NCBI RefSeq assembly: GCF_047495875.1
Contig: NC_092459.1
Span: 7,196,965 to 7,260,964, forward strand
Direction of reading: 5' to 3'
Origin: Pithys albifrons albifrons
Taxonomy: Eukaryota > Chordata > Aves > Passeriformes > Thamnophilidae
DNA length: 64,000 bases
Position numbers and translations under genes: made by a program. Under the pieces are notes generated by a model. The model ran no database searches. It saw nothing but the letters and a program-made list of their open reading frames with translations, and had not been told where the DNA came from. Shown one piece after another: positions 23,901-38,900 of this stretch. Every line of letters starts with the position of its first letter. Within the stretch, counting starts at the first letter, position 1.

Positions 23901-26900
23901 TGTCATCTAACTTTATTTTGCTTAAGTTCATAAAATCATCTTGTCTATAAAGAGGGTAAACAAACTTCCTCCTGTGGCCCCCCTGCTTGCTGGAATTGCC
24001 TGTTCCCATGTCTGTTCTCTCTTGGAGGATTTTTAGCACTTAGGTGCTCTTCTCTAGTGAAATGAACTTTCCTGATTTCTCTACTGGTTAGGCCTTCTGA
24101 CATTTCATTCTTCATGAAGAAGAAAACTGGTGGAGCCTGGCGGGAATAGCATTTATCTCATCAGTTACATTTTTTTCAGCTGACTAAATCTGATATATTA
24201 GTTTGTTGTGTGAGAGTAATTTAAAACCCTGAGCTGGGAGGTTGGAGGATGGATGCTTTGCATTCATTGCAATGAATCTTGTCTGTATGTATTACTGGAA
24301 GGAACTGGGGGATTCACCTGTCCTAATTTATCTCTCTGTAACTTGGATATTTTAATCTGAGTCTGTCCCTGCTTTTATGGTCAGTGGGGAGAAGGGGAAT
24401 GAGGTGACTCATCCTCTAGAAATGTCTGTTTTGTTTGACCCTAAAGGGAAAGCATTACATTTTAGACCGCTGCATCAGGGAGCTTCAACTCCAGGCTGAA
24501 ATGCTTAAAGGTTAGTAGAGTTGTACACAAGTCACTGTGTGCACTCAAAGGTGCCCTGGGATTTTCCACCTGGCCTTCAGGAGGTTGTGGTCTCACATAG
24601 GTCTTGTGTGTTATTTACCTGCCCCACATATGTCCCCTGGATACCCCAAAGCATCTCAGATACCATGGGATGCCCATCTCTAGGCAGAACAATCTGCTCT
24701 CTGTGATTGTGTCTGCATATGGTGGATTTCTAAACTCCCATCCCAGTCACTGCACTGCTGTTGAGAAGGATGTAGCTGAGCATCTGTGGTGTGGGGGAAC
24801 CCATTTTGCATGGCTTGAAACATTTGAGAAACCCTAAATTATCTGAGATGTGTACAGGGCTGGCAGGTATAGGGGAGGACCTAAAGGCATTAGCGCTGCC
24901 TGGAACAGAGTGAGGTGAGATACAGGGCATCCTCCAAGGGACCTGTAGCTGCCTGTGTTCAGCTGAGTTGAGTTTCAGTGACATATTGCCAAAATGTAAT
25001 GATTGTATCTGGCTGTCACGAGAGCTGAGGCACCTCCTACATGTGCAATCAGTTGACTTAACCTGGGGACAAGTCTCACCCTGTGGCTGCCACATGAGGT
25101 GAGTTGCACCTATAGTGCCTGTGCAGTATCTGTTCTGCTGGATGCTGTACCAGCACAGAGAAGAACCACCGTCCTTCCCCAGAGAGCTGAAATGAGAACA
25201 AGGTGGCTGGGAAACAGCAGAGAGAGAAGAATAAGGTTACACTGGGTGGTAGATCTAAAGCATCAAATTTGTATCACAAAGCAGAGACATCTGAAGGAGG
25301 AGGAAGAAACTACTTTTTTCTTGCTCTGGAGCGGGATAGGAGAGGAGCTTTTTTTTTTTTTTTGGCTTTTGGGGTTTTTTTGTTCCTTTTGAGGAAGGAG
25401 CCTCGGAGTGCTGAGGTGACAGGTAGGTTAGAGAAGACAGGCAGGCATGGTAGGATATTCACCGACTGGCATACATTAATCCAATTTTGACCACCTCAGG
25501 AGACAGGTCTGTGCTCTGAGACCTCCTCGTCTCCCTCTGTGTGCCCCTGAACCACCAGGTGAGTGGGTTTTCCCTGGCGGATTCCCTGGCTCCCGTGGCA
25601 GTGCCTGCCTCGCTCCCTGTGAGGCGCCAGGGGGCAGCAGCGAGCGACCGACCGGCGCTTGTGCTCCAACCGCGCCTCCCTTTTCCCTGGAAAATGATGG
25701 AGAGCAAGGCAGAAGCGCCCTCTAAGCTAACTGTGGTCTCTAGGATGCGATCTAGGCCACACTGGATCGAATCACAGAATCATTTAGGTTAATCGAGATA
25801 ATCTAAGGTAACCGAGTCCAAGCTTTGACCGATTACCACCTTTTAACTAAGTGCCTCATCCAGTCATTTCTTGAACACCTCGGAATGGTGACTCCACCAC
25901 CTCCCTGGGCAGTCCATTCCAATTTTAACCACTCCTTCCATAAAGAAATTTGTCTTTATGTCCAAACTGAACCTCCCTTGGTGCAGCTTGAAGCTTTGTA
26001 CTCTTGTCCTCCCAAGATCAAGACATTTTTAAGGGCCTGTAACCAAAACCAGGTGAATATCAAATAGATATTCCAGAGTTGACCTGTGGAGCTTTTACTC
26101 TGGGTCTGAACAAAGCAGAGCTCCCTGTTCCCCAGCCTTTTATGTGACAGTGCAAAATCAGTATCAGTGTTTCTAATTGAAATGTTTGTGAAACATTAAC
26201 AGAAGAAGAAATGAACTTTTGTGATGACTTTATGGTCTAAATTCTTAGAAATTGAAGGTATTTTTTTGATTTTAAAAAATACTAATTATAAAATAGGGCA
26301 AATGGATTGTAGAACTGCTTAACCTTGAGGTTATAATTGGTAATTGAAGGAAAAGTCAGCTGCATTTTTTTCAAAGGTCCAAATACTCTTGCCCTATCAA
26401 AAGAGGGAAATTGTTTTTCTCTTTGGTACTACTGCCAACGTGATATTTAATTATTGTCTGTAGATCTGCCATCTTCTGTGAGAAGAAGAAAAGGTTGCTT
26501 TTCTTAGATGCATTTCTGCTAACCACACCTTAGCTTTTTAGCAATTAACTTCTCCCCAGCCTTATTAAAAATCCACCCAGCCTTCAGTGCCTTGCCTTCT
26601 CTTTCTATCTGCACGTACTTTATTTGATTGTTTTTTACAAGTTACATTTGTTAGTCAAGTTCTTTCTTTTTCAAAGCTGAACAAATACCTGCTGGTGTTT
26701 GACAGGCACAGCGTAATTTAGGAAGGCATTTACTATAGAACTGTCTTCCTCTCATAAAAGGAGGGAGTATAAGTACGTGGGTGTGTATTCATTTATGTTT
26801 TCTTCATTGTCTGTTTGCATATGTAGGCTTTCTCTTTGAGAGCTTCAAAATCTGTGCATTGGAGTTGCTATTTCCTGACCATGCAGGTGTGTTGTGAAGA

Positions 26901-29900
26901 TAAATTCCTTCACCTTGTAACCTCTGTGATGTGAGAGGGGTTGAAAAAAAAAACCTGTGCTCACTGTAGCAATTGGTTCAGAAGCCACTAAGACTTTTTG
27001 TTGATTAAAAGAAATATTTGAGTGCTTGCTCTTCTGCTGGGCAAAACAGATGGGGAGAACAGCATGTGGTCATGTAATTAAAATCTACTGTAATGCATAC
27101 CCATGGGGTCACCAAGCAACATTAATTCTGGTATGGCTTGAATTGGGAGTGTCCAAGTGAAAGCTTGGGTTGTGCTGTGTGGGAGAAGGGATGCTTTTCC
27201 TGTACCCAAAGCTAGTTGTTGTTTTGAAGGAGATTGCTTCTGGATCTCCATTTTCTGATGGTGTTAAGAAGTAGGCTTTGTGAAAAGAACATCACAGTAG
27301 CCATGTTTTTCATGAAATACTGTAAAATCATGAGTGCTCATCACTGGTGTGCATTGGCTGGCTAAAGGCTTGAGTTAGCTCTGAAATCTCCATTTTCTTG
27401 AAACTTTTGCAGTAGATGAAAAGCATACGAAGACAACTTTGAGGTCAGAAATGGGGCATTAAAAGAAGCTTTGAAGGGAAAGGACACATTAAATCCTATT
27501 AATACTGAGTGGTATCAAATTCTACACACAACTGAGAGTCCCAGGCTCATATCCTACAGGCATTCTGATGTATATACTTTCATGCATGAAGTTTTTGTGA
27601 AGAAGGGGGCAAGGCACATGCATGAGATTTGAGGGATTAGCAGCAAACTTCAAGTTTTCACTTTGAACTTCGCGGTGGTTTTCTTAACCTTCTAGCTATA
27701 TTTGATCACTTTCAACTTTATTTGTTCCTGGTGAAAAAAAAATTCAACCTATCCCTGTCTCTCTTAAGTTCTGTGTTGGATGTTAATTGTTGCAGGCAGA
27801 TAGGGTCTTGACCTGGCAAATATGCACATGCTTTGCTGTATTTGCATGATTAACTCTTTTGAAGTGAAATAGATTGAGCCTTTGATACTGTGACTTGACA
27901 GAACTCCTTGAAGTGTGTGCACTCAGGCTGACTTACAGGTGGTGGGGGTTTAGCTCCACAGCGTTCACAGAGTTCAGTTAGAGGCATGGTGGGAGAGAGG
28001 ATAACTGCAGGATCAAAACCTGGAAGATTTACAGGAAACAGAAGAAAAATATTTGAATATTAATCAAATGAGGCTTTGTTTACCTAATTAGATTGATAAA
28101 AGAGGGTTTAAAGCAGCATTTATTTTTCATCCTGACATTTTGTGTCCTATGATCCATCAGCTATTTTCAAAGAATCATGAGAAATAGCTAGAAAAAACAA
28201 GATTTGATTTTGTTAGCATGCTGATATGCCTTTCTCTCAGAAAACTGACAGAGGATATTGAATGGAAAGGGTACAAAATTGTCACGGCAGAGAAGTGCTT
28301 CCTGACTGGAAAGGTGTGAGAATTCTTTGAGTGATCTAAGGAACTTAACCTGAGAAAATACACGCCATAGAACCTGGCCAGCACTTTGTAAGGCCCTTGT
28401 GTTGTCCCTGTGCTGCTGCATCCAGCTCTAGGTTCCCTACGACAGGAAAAACATGGACCTGTTGGAGCGGATCCAGAGGATGGGTACAGAAGTGGTCATA
28501 GACCTGGGACACCTCTCCTGTGAACACAGACTGAGAGAGCTGGGGCTGTTCAGCCTGGAGAAGAGAAGGCTTTGGGGAGACCTTGCAGCCTGTTCCAGTA
28601 CCTGAAGGGGCTACAAGAGAACTGGAAAGGGGACTTTGACAAGGGCTTGGGGTGATAGAACAAGGGGGAATGAACTTAAGCTGAAGGAGGCAAGATTTAG
28701 GTTATATATAAGGTAAAAATTCTTTACTGTGAGGGTGGTGAGGCACTGCAGCAGGTTGCCCAGCAAAACTGTGAATGCCCCATCCCTGGAAATCTTAAAA
28801 GCCAGGCTGGCAGGTTGGATGGGGCTTTGATGGAAACAGGTGATCTTTAAGGTCCCTTCCAACCCAAACCATTCTGTGTTTCGAAATGCATCAGTCTGAG
28901 ATTGCTGGACTCAGCCAGCCTTAGTGCTGCATTTCCAGCACCAAACCCAAGGAAGAGCTGGCAGCAGTGTTGAGCAAAGGTGTTGAGGAGCCAGTGGCTG
29001 CCAGGGTTTGAGGCACAGGGGCCAGCACTGGGCTTAGGTAAGCCGGGAGTGGTTTTGGCTGGAGGCTTGAAATCTCACTGGTGCAGTGGGTTATTCCAGC
29101 AGAGGGCATCCCGGCACTGCTGGATATTGGCCTGCATGGCTGTTGGGGAGGCACATTAGTATGCCTTTGGTATGGTGCTGTCACACTTGGTATGCTGTGT
29201 CGCGTGTACGGTTGGTGGTGTTGTTCAGAGCCCACGCAGATCCACAAAGGCTTAATTAGGGTGTGCATTTGCTTTAGGTTCAGTGATGTAATTAGACATA
29301 AATTGAGATTTATGAATAATTTACAGAGTTTGATAGAGGAGGAATGAAAATTAAGTTGGGAAAGAAATAAGTTTGTGTATCTTAGCTCAGTGTTAAGAGT
29401 ATTTTAAAACTGTTTTGGCATAGTCTTGATTGGCTGCTGTCGTAATACTTTCAGACATTAATTTGGTATTTATTATTAAAATTAATTAGATGTTAAATGT
29501 TTTTCACAAGTCAGACTCGGTTTTTTTTCCGTGGTGGAAGGTAATAGTGTTTATTCTTTTGAAAAGTATTAGTGAACCCCTCACTGTCCATTACATTTGT
29601 GCTTACATAGTATTGTTGGGAGGGGCTCAGGGATCATACCCTGTTCAATGCTACTGAGACATAGCAAACTAAAAATGTACAGCAATTCAGAATTCTGTAA
29701 TTGATTTCCTCTCTCTTTTTGGGCTATCTTTTGAAGGGAGGATTTCCATTTTCTGGAACAACCTCTATTGCCCTCACTTCAGTGCTTGGCTGGTGAATTG
29801 CATTTCAGATCCTGTATGTGGAGCTGAGTGTTACTGACACTTACCTTTATTGCTTTCAGGACACAAGTCTAAAATACTTGCTTTTCATTCCCCTGTTAGC

Positions 29901-32900
29901 TTGGGTTGAGTTTTGTGCTCCAGATCTTTGTTATGGAACTGCTTGCCTTTGGTGACTGGACACTGAACCCACAGTGAACATTGTACAGTCGAAACATGAA
30001 TGCTTTTCAAATTAGCCAGCTTGGTTGATGATTACTGCAAAAGGCAGGAAAATGTGAAAGCTAAGGTGGGTATTGCTCTGTCTGCCTAAATCTGATTTAG
30101 TAAACTAGTCGAGGTGTGTCTGTTAATGTCAGGGCCTGTTCTCAGCTCACACAGTCTGGCTCATCCATAGTAGGAAACTCCTACCATCTGCAGTGAATGT
30201 CAGCACCCAGACTGGCTCCTGTGGGGCCTCTGCACCAGGCCAGAACTTGGGCTGAAAAGTTATCTGGGTGAGGGCTAACTGCACAGAGCCAAAACTGTGC
30301 CAGGCATTGTCAGGGTCCAGTAGACACTATTAAGGTTTCTAGTAGACACTCCCATGTTCCAGTGCCTGATACTGTTTAGTTTGCTGGTATAGATGCAGTT
30401 TAGGAATTCTGCACTAACCTGTTACTAATTTCTCTTCTACTTTTGTGCTTTTTGTTAGGTTGACTTTATTTTATCACTGTGTTGGTGGAGGAACTCTGCC
30501 TTCTTCTGTCCAGAAATGTGGTGCGTGAATCTCTTATCTTTTTATCCATCTCAGTATGTGCAATACTGCACACATTGCAGAATTAATGAGGATTCACTTC
30601 ACTAGAGTTCACCAACATGCATGTTTGCATGTTACAGGAGGGTAGGACCTGGACCCTAGCAGAGGATCTGTGCCATATGCACTCCACTAGCACTAGCTTT
30701 TTGTATTGTTTTTCATCTCTGTATTCATTAAAACATGTTCATAGATTATGGGAGCATGGAAGGTCTTCATGAATACATTGTCTGTATAATACCACATAGC
30801 ATGACAATCACTCTCCATTGCATCTGCAACATCACTTAGAGACAGTGTTTTGTTTGTGTGTGGGTTTTGTGTATTGTTTTTTCTGAGGTACTGAATTCAA
30901 AACTTAATGTGGCATAGAAGCCTCACCTTTTCTAACCCAACATTCCCATGGCTGTTGCTTTCCTAGTAATATCTTGAGCCTTATTTCTGCTCAGGCTTCC
31001 TGTCTCTGTGTGCAGAAGGAATGACTCCATTCACCGTTTGCATCTTCTTCTTGTGTGAGAACCTGTAGGCCATAGCCAAGTTGCTGGTTTTTATTTTCAC
31101 ATGGATAAACTGAATAGTCAGGGATCAGCTGAGGTCTTTGCCCTAAGGTTTCTGTATGTGCTCTGGAGGGCAGCAAATGTGCCAGTTTTTTAGGCTGAAA
31201 CAGCCAAAGGGCACTGTAGCCACAAGGAATGAGAAATGGAACATCTAACTCCATGGTGAAAAGGTTCAGGTAGCTTTCTCCATCACATCAGCTACCTGGC
31301 AGGGCTTTTCCTCCTTTCTCTTAGGACTGGGCATCACTTCTGGTGCACAATGATTTCTGCTGTCAGAAAAGTATCTGGACCATTGACCTTCACAGTATCT
31401 TATTAGTTGATGAGTCAGACAAATGGATGCTGTGTATCTGGGAATGAATTCCCATTGCATTGGGCACTAGGTTTTAGTAACAGAATTAGAAGACCAGCAA
31501 CGATGCTGGGAGATTCACTGGGTACATAACAGGCTTTTACTAGGCTGTAGGGAAAGCTCCTTACTCATACATGTTTTTCCACTTCAGTTTCCACAGTTAA
31601 TGTTTCACAGCACTTGAACTGCTGCTTTGCTGCTCCTGCTCCCCTGTAAAAAAATGTACCCAGGCAGCATATTTCATTGCAGGTTTCCAAGAAGTACAGC
31701 GAGATAGAGGAGCTCTACCAGAGACTGACAGCACGATATCCACAGGCTTCTCTTCCACTCTTGCCTAGAAAAGTTCTCTTCGTGGGTGAATCTGACATCT
31801 GTGAACGAAGAGCTGCGTTCAATGATATCATGAAATCCATCTCCAAAGATGAGGATCTAGCAACGAGTCCTGAGTTACTGGAATTTTTAGGTAACTAAAA
31901 GGTGTGCTTGATGAAAAAGCATTTGACTCAGGTAGTCAAAAACTAGAGAAGGCCAGATTAAAGGCTGTCACTGAAAATATCTTCTTGTGTGTATTTACAG
32001 TGCTGCATAGTCCTCTGTGCTAGGGTTTTGCCCTCCTCTCTGTGGACACATGCCTCATTCAGGAGTGTTAGTAGATATCTTCAAAGCAAGCATTGTGCTG
32101 TCATGTCTCTGATTTCCTACTGTAAATCAGAACATGTAACTCTAGAAGGCTAAATAATCATATTGTCATTGCGTGGACAGAGGTGGATCCCAGGATGGAC
32201 CCTAAAGGGACAGGCTCTCCCTTAGTAAGCAACTCTTCCAAGATTTTTCTGGTTTTCATGCAAGTTATTAACTCTGAGAAAGATTTAAATAAAATGAAGA
32301 TTCTATATTAGTGAAATGCATTCTCTGACTGTCTTGTTTTTTTGCTCTTGTTGCCTCTTCCAGTGACTCTTATGGTTCCTTTCGTCTGTCCCTTGGGCAT
32401 AGAAGGGAGTCACTGAATGAATGGAACATACGAACTCTCTGCTTTTTATTCAGCTGAAAGCTGCTGAGCAGGAAATACCCCAGCCTGGTGCTGTGCAGGA
32501 TTCTTAGTGGAGTGTTAGTTTTAAGGAAGTGAAGTTGCAAGGTGCTAACAAGTGTGAACAGCCCATTTTGCAAAAGTGTCAGGTGTGTGGCCACATTAGA
32601 AGTTGGTGAAACTGGCAGCTTCCTCAAGTCAAGCAGGGCAAAGCTGCATAGTACTTTTGCTAATAAGATTCTGGAGTGGGGCTTTTTTGGTTTTTCATTT
32701 GTTTTTTTCTCTGGCAGTGTTCTTTTGAAAGCAGACCCCTTGCACAGGGAATTCAGAATTCATGTTGATTGATCTTTGCGTGCTGGTTAACCTAACTGTG
32801 GTGTACATGTCTACAGCTGAACTAGCCTGGACTGTCTTTATCCTGTGCACAGATTGGGTGCAGATAACGTGACCTGCTCATTGAAATCTGTCTTAGAATA

Positions 32901-35900
32901 ATGTAACTCTCACCCCACCAAAGCAGGTGGAATTCAGTACATACACTGCAGATCCTCAAGCTACTTGTGCATGCTTTCCTTACAGATCCTGGGGACATGG
33001 TTGATATAGTCAGGGATATTGAAAGAGAATCAGCATGGTAAAACACAGATAACTGTTGGAATAAGGCATGCTAACATTCCCTGCCTACCCTGAACAGTGC
33101 TCTCTTGGCTATAAGGGGAGCATAAGACCAAAGATGAGTGTGAATACCCACATTTAGTTAATGAAGTCTGCCCTGGGTCATTTTGCAGATGCAGACCTGA
33201 AAAGCTGGGTGAGATGAGTTTCCCATGCCATGTTAGTTCAACAATCAAAAGCATGAAACCATGAATTTTAGCTGTCATGGTTTTCACTAACCTTTTTTTT
33301 CCTAGTCTCATTATTTTAAATTGCTTCCCTGGACATCCAGAGACTTGACAGCAAGGAACAGTTTTCTCCTCATTCTTCTGGGCTCTGCATATAACAAGTA
33401 TGGTGAGAAAACTTAGTTTCATGTTTCAGTTGGCTGAATTTTCTCAGTTGGATGGATCTTGCATTCTGAAGGGTGTTAGAACTTCAGGCATCATTTTTAA
33501 GTGTAAATTGAAGAGCTGCTGTGGAAACTTTTTCATGCTGTCCAGTGCTCTAATTTTAGCCCAAATTAAGTGTCAAAAAGTGAACTTTATCTCAACGACC
33601 TATGTGGAAGTTAACTGCCTCATCTAAGCAGAGTATTTACAGCCCTGTGTAGCCAGTGAAGAGAAATAGGCACTTTGGAGAGAATCTTCTCATATGACTT
33701 TTTGGATGGGATGAATCACCACATGGAAAATCTATTGTTTCTGTGAGATACAGAAGGAACATAAATAAGCAGATTTGACATGCACTGCTGTGTCTCAGAT
33801 AAAGGTTCATTTCCTCTGTCTTTCTCTACTTAACTGCTCTAAATCAGTAAACAGATCAGACACATAATGACACATAGTGGATAGTGGGTTCAGTGAGAAT
33901 GTTGAAAGAGTTTCGGAAAAGCTGATCACATCCTTCATTCCTTAAACAAAACCATCAGAAACAGGTGCAAGGTATTAAAAAACTGTAGTTGTTATCCTGT
34001 GTACTCAGTTTTGCATCCGTTATTGTGTTTTGCAGGTACAAAGTCTTCTGGTGCCATTGAATTCAAGGGTAAAAACATGCCTGATGACAGGGAGAAAGAA
34101 GATGAAGAAAATGAGGCCTTGGATTTTTTCAAAGAGGAGAAGACACCTGACTTAATCTCACAGCTTTTATCAGTACAGAAGGTCAAAAAAGGAGAGGAAA
34201 AAGAAGAGGAAGAGGAGGAAGAGGAAGAAGTTCTAGACCCTCTTGGTATAATCAGGTATGGCTGCTAGTGCCTTTGTTATTTAGATTTTAGCCTAGTTTT
34301 CTGAGTAAGGCTGTTCTATGTCACTGTCTTCTCATCCCAAAATTTTATTCCATTGACCACTTCCAGCTGAATTTCACAGAGAAGGAAAGGCCTCTGCGGT
34401 TCACAAAGGAAGTGCCTTGGTAGGGGAAAGAGACTTTATAATTGCTTTTCAGTGCATTCCTCAGGAAATCCAAGTGACAGGGACATTATGAGTGCCTTGA
34501 TTACAGCTCCAGCCATAGGAGGCACTTTACTGGGCACTGCAGGGTTCTGCCACAAAGCATCAGTGCCACAGCATCCAGTGGATGTGCTGTTCTGAAGCAC
34601 ACTGCTGCTTAGTGTCTGGAACTGCTTTTGAGCTCACCTGTGTCTACAAGGAGGTGAAGTTAGAGCAGCTTAAAGACCAAAAGAGTCAACATTTCAAACA
34701 TAATATTCACAAATAGGCATTTCTTTCTTTCTTCCCTTGTCTGAAGGTTTTACATGCTCAGTGTCACTTAGGCATAAGCAATAACACCTTGAGAAACAGT
34801 AAGTGAATCAAAGATTTCTGATACTGATCTAGATTTGTTTACCTGTCCAGTAATTTTCAGACAGTTATTTTCTTCACTTTTAGGTAGAATTTCTCACTGA
34901 ATTCCAAAACCATTTCTAACTACTGAAGCCTGGAAGCAAATCTAGTTTCTTGGTGGCTGGAATCATGAGTACTGACTACTTTTTTGGGGTGACTCAGGCT
35001 TTAGATGTCTAAGTAGAGAAGGCTTAGCTGTTCTTTATCTTCAGTAAGCACTAACTGACTCAACTGAATTGTTTAGCCACCAGCCACTACTGAATGCTCT
35101 TTGTTTTGGATCCAGACAGTGGTTTCAAAATGCTTCTTCGTAGCAATAGGCAGTGAACTGATAGGAACAAGCCGGAGCCCTCTCTTGGTGTTTCCCAATA
35201 GCATTTCCAGGGGACCATTCACTCCATGCTCTAAGCTGGAGTCACCCACACTAAGTTTGGTCAAATGCAATGATTAATACTGGAATCACTATTTGGACTT
35301 TGCTCCTGGTGTTATAATCATATATAATAGTGGATCTCCAGATACCATCCTTTTTCCTTGAAGTATTTAATCCTTTACATATCACCAGAAAACTCTGAGT
35401 ATTATTCTTTTGACAAAACATGCTTAATTACTCAACATCAAAATCATTCTTTTGTTGAAGAAGAGTTTAAAAATTTAAATAACTATGCACAGGGACAAGT
35501 TAGATAAAGCAGTACTTCCCACAAAATGCTAAGTTTACAAAAGAAGCTGTCCTTTTTTGGATAGGAAAATGATCTATTGGCTTAGCAAATGCAATGTTAT
35601 GTTTTCCAACTTATAACAAGTAGAAGCTATAAAGATCTTGCTATGCCAAAACAAGCAAGAAGTTTGCTTTTCTGCTCTGCACAGTTTGACATAGCATTTG
35701 AAAATCTTGATTATTTTGGTCTTTTAATGCATTGAAGAAAGACAAGATCTGGTATTTAATCCTCGTTTAGTTTATTGCTTCCATTCCTTTCGAGGACTGA
35801 ATTCTTCCTGAATCAAAATAGCTTCATTTATGTAAGAAGTTCTTCACTGGGACAGAGCTGCAGTGTGACATGTTAATGCAGTCAGATGGTTTTCACTCTT

Positions 35901-38900
35901 AACCAGTGGTTGGCTATCTATAGAAGAAATTTCCATCTGTATTTATTATTATTTTTGTGAATCTCACATGTACAGTGTTGAGGCAGAAACGTCAAAGTGG
36001 AAATGAGAATCCTGAATCTGATTTTACATTGTCTCTGTTCTGCTGTAGCTCATCCTGGTAGTTACTTTCAGTTGACATCAGTGGAGCTCTGATTGGGCAT
36101 AAACACTGTGTCCTGGCTCTGTGCCATTTAGTAGTAGGTGTCAATTAAGAGGCCAAAGGCAGGAGCTTAGTTTTCAGTGGATGGGCAGTTCTTGGGGACC
36201 ATTTTAGGCTATATCCTATGCCTGTTAAAATGTGCTTGTGTGCTTTGATGAGGGAGCTGCAGTTCTCATAGCTTGAGTGCTTCAGATATGCTTGAAGTTA
36301 CTTTGGGATGGAAGTGAACAAAAGGGGAGGTGATACAGATAAATGTGTTTAGTAGTCAACTGCACCCTAAGGCCTAGTAAATTCAGGCTAAAAAGGGGAA
36401 AAATAAAATCCATGAGCCTTTCCTCTCTGAAAAAAAACTGTGAAAAGATGTGAAGTCGGCACTGAAACAAGCCAGTCCATCCCCTACAGTACTGGTGGCC
36501 AGAGTGCTTTGAGCAGCAAAGCTCCGACCTAAATTGAATCATGTGTTTGGCATAATCTTACAGGTTTTTTGCTTTCTGGATAAGGATGAAACTGCTTCAG
36601 TAGCACAGGCCTCCATATGTTGTCAACACGCTTCATTTGGTAACAACTTCTCCTCCTGGGCCAGAAGGCTGTGACTTGGATTAAGCCCAGCACTGCTGCT
36701 GTGCTGCTGAACCACCCGATATTCTGTTAAATATACTGGCCTTAGGGGTAAAATGCTAAACTCAGGCCTTTATTTTCTGGTTTTGTATTGCTGCTGATCA
36801 TCCAGGTGGAAGCTCATGATGGCCTGGTTCCTTTTGCCTGCAGGAGACATCTCAGTTGTGCTGATTCTCTTCCTTGCATTCAAGGCTGCCTGAGTTGCTC
36901 TTTGATGTCAGGTGGGCAACTCACTTGCCAATTCAGCTCTTCAGCTTTTATGGGTATTAGTGATGATCTGCAAACTCTGTATTTCTCTGCTATATGGTTC
37001 TCATGCCCCAAAGGTTTCTTTCTGTGTTAGCAGGGTGATCTTGGGATTCTTAACAACAGAAAGACTGGGTTTTTTCTTTTCTAATCAGAAACATACCAAA
37101 AACCATAATGTGTATTTGTGGTTGTTTTCAGCTATTAGCACCCTTCCTCCTTAATAGCTTTTACAACAGGCCTGGTTCTTCCTAGAATAAAAGTTGCCCA
37201 AAATTATGTCACATTTGTGGGGTGCAATGTTGAAATTTATTTGAAATATCTTTTCTCTTCTTCATCCTCTGTCTTTTGCGATATTTTGGAGTATTATTAT
37301 TTCAGCATATTGTCACCAGTTATTCTGCACGTTTTCTTGGACATTTTTAGAAATCTTTTCAGCTCTCATAGCAAACTTTTTTTTAAAGTTAACATATTTT
37401 CCTTTTTTTTTCCTTTTATTTGCTCCAAAGCCACAAACATTATAATATTCCTTTGTTAAAATGTTCTAATTCCCTTTATGAGTTGGAAATCAGATATATA
37501 TTGAACTCAACATTATAGGCACAATGTTAGGTATATTGATTTATCTTTTTATCACTCTCCTCTAAATCCTTCCATTTCAACATTTGCAGATACATATTTT
37601 TATGTCTGTGGTAGGCTAACATATTACTTTGGCAATAGATCAGGATTTTTGCAGTTGCACTATCTTTGTACACTGCTGTGTTTTAAAAGATTTTCCCTGA
37701 AAATTGCAAGTAGTACTGTGTGGCTCGTCACAATTACAGGAGGTTCTCCAACTGAAGTGCCTTCAGGAATGAATGAAGCAAGAGCACTGATCTGAAAGAG
37801 GCTAATCCTTTGAAGGGCATGGCATGAAAGATAGCCACAAGTTGGATGAGCTGTTCACCTGCAGGTCTTGGTACTGCTGAAAATTCTGCTGTGGAAAAAG
37901 GTGTAATTTGCCAGTGGTTTGAGGAGAGATTGGCACAGAGTGAAGATTGCTGTGTGAAGCAGGAATCCAGAGCAGCACCAGTACTGTCAGCTCAGCTGTG
38001 CCAGGGTGCCCTGGTTGGGGCTGACTGAGCAGTGTCTGACTGTGTCTATACCATTACATTCTCCTGTCCTCCAAATGTGGATTGCTACATCCAGAATGCC
38101 CTGCTGGAAATGGCTGCTGGCCCGTGCTGCCTCCTGGGCTGTGGTTAGGATGGTTTAGGAGAAGATGTGTTGTCCCATGCCAAGGGGGTAAGCAGGGACT
38201 GAACAGCTGAACTGTTGAACTGAGTTCTGTGCTCAGGCCCAGGGTGTGAAGGAATTATAAGAAAGACAGTAAGGCTCTGAGCACCTCTGCCCACAAAGCT
38301 TTCTCCCATGTTTGCTCCAGTCTGCCCTCGAAGTTCCTTAAGGTTTTGCTTTATATAGGGAATTCAGGCATCCAGTTGTAAATTTTTTTTACTTGATTCA
38401 AGCAGGATCAAGTTAGCATTTCTAGGTCTGAATCTTAAAGCAACTGAACTGAGTGTTGTCTTCTTCCTCTGTGGATGAAATACTCAGTTTTATTGTTTGT
38501 AGGTTGAAGCCAAGAGCTTTAGCATTTCTCTCCTCTCACTGTGTAGTTAAAACAACTCACCTTAGTACTCATATTCAGTTTATTCCAATAAACCTCAGAC
38601 AGCAGCTGATTAAAATGACTGAGAACCAGCTCCTCTGCACAAAGCAGCAACAATTTTGCTAAAGGACTGTGACTGCCTAATGGGTTAAAACAAGCAGCAG
38701 CCCTTCCAGGGCATTCATTTTTTCATCTGCAATTAACTTCTGAGGTAATATTTGTTCACCATTTTGGGAGAACCCACCTTTTCCTGTGCTTTCCTTTTCT
38801 GTCTTCATCAGTCCTGCACAGCCCTCTCAGGAACCTCTCCTCCACACATGGTTCCTCCCTTCCGTCCTTTTTCCTTTGCCTCCCTAAATCTTTCAGTGAC

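Larger units (their letters stand above)
22651..31682 (+). other. HS1BP3: HS1BP3 intron 2
   Basis: GT...AG intron of 9,032 bases. It contains a T15 tract at 25349-25363, a - strand CR1 (25768-26055) and a + strand CR1 (28378-28882). Between these I see ordinary AT-rich intronic sequence with no further exon, tRNA or LTR that I can support. A short locally GC-rich patch lies around 25540-25700. Confidence 0.85.
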
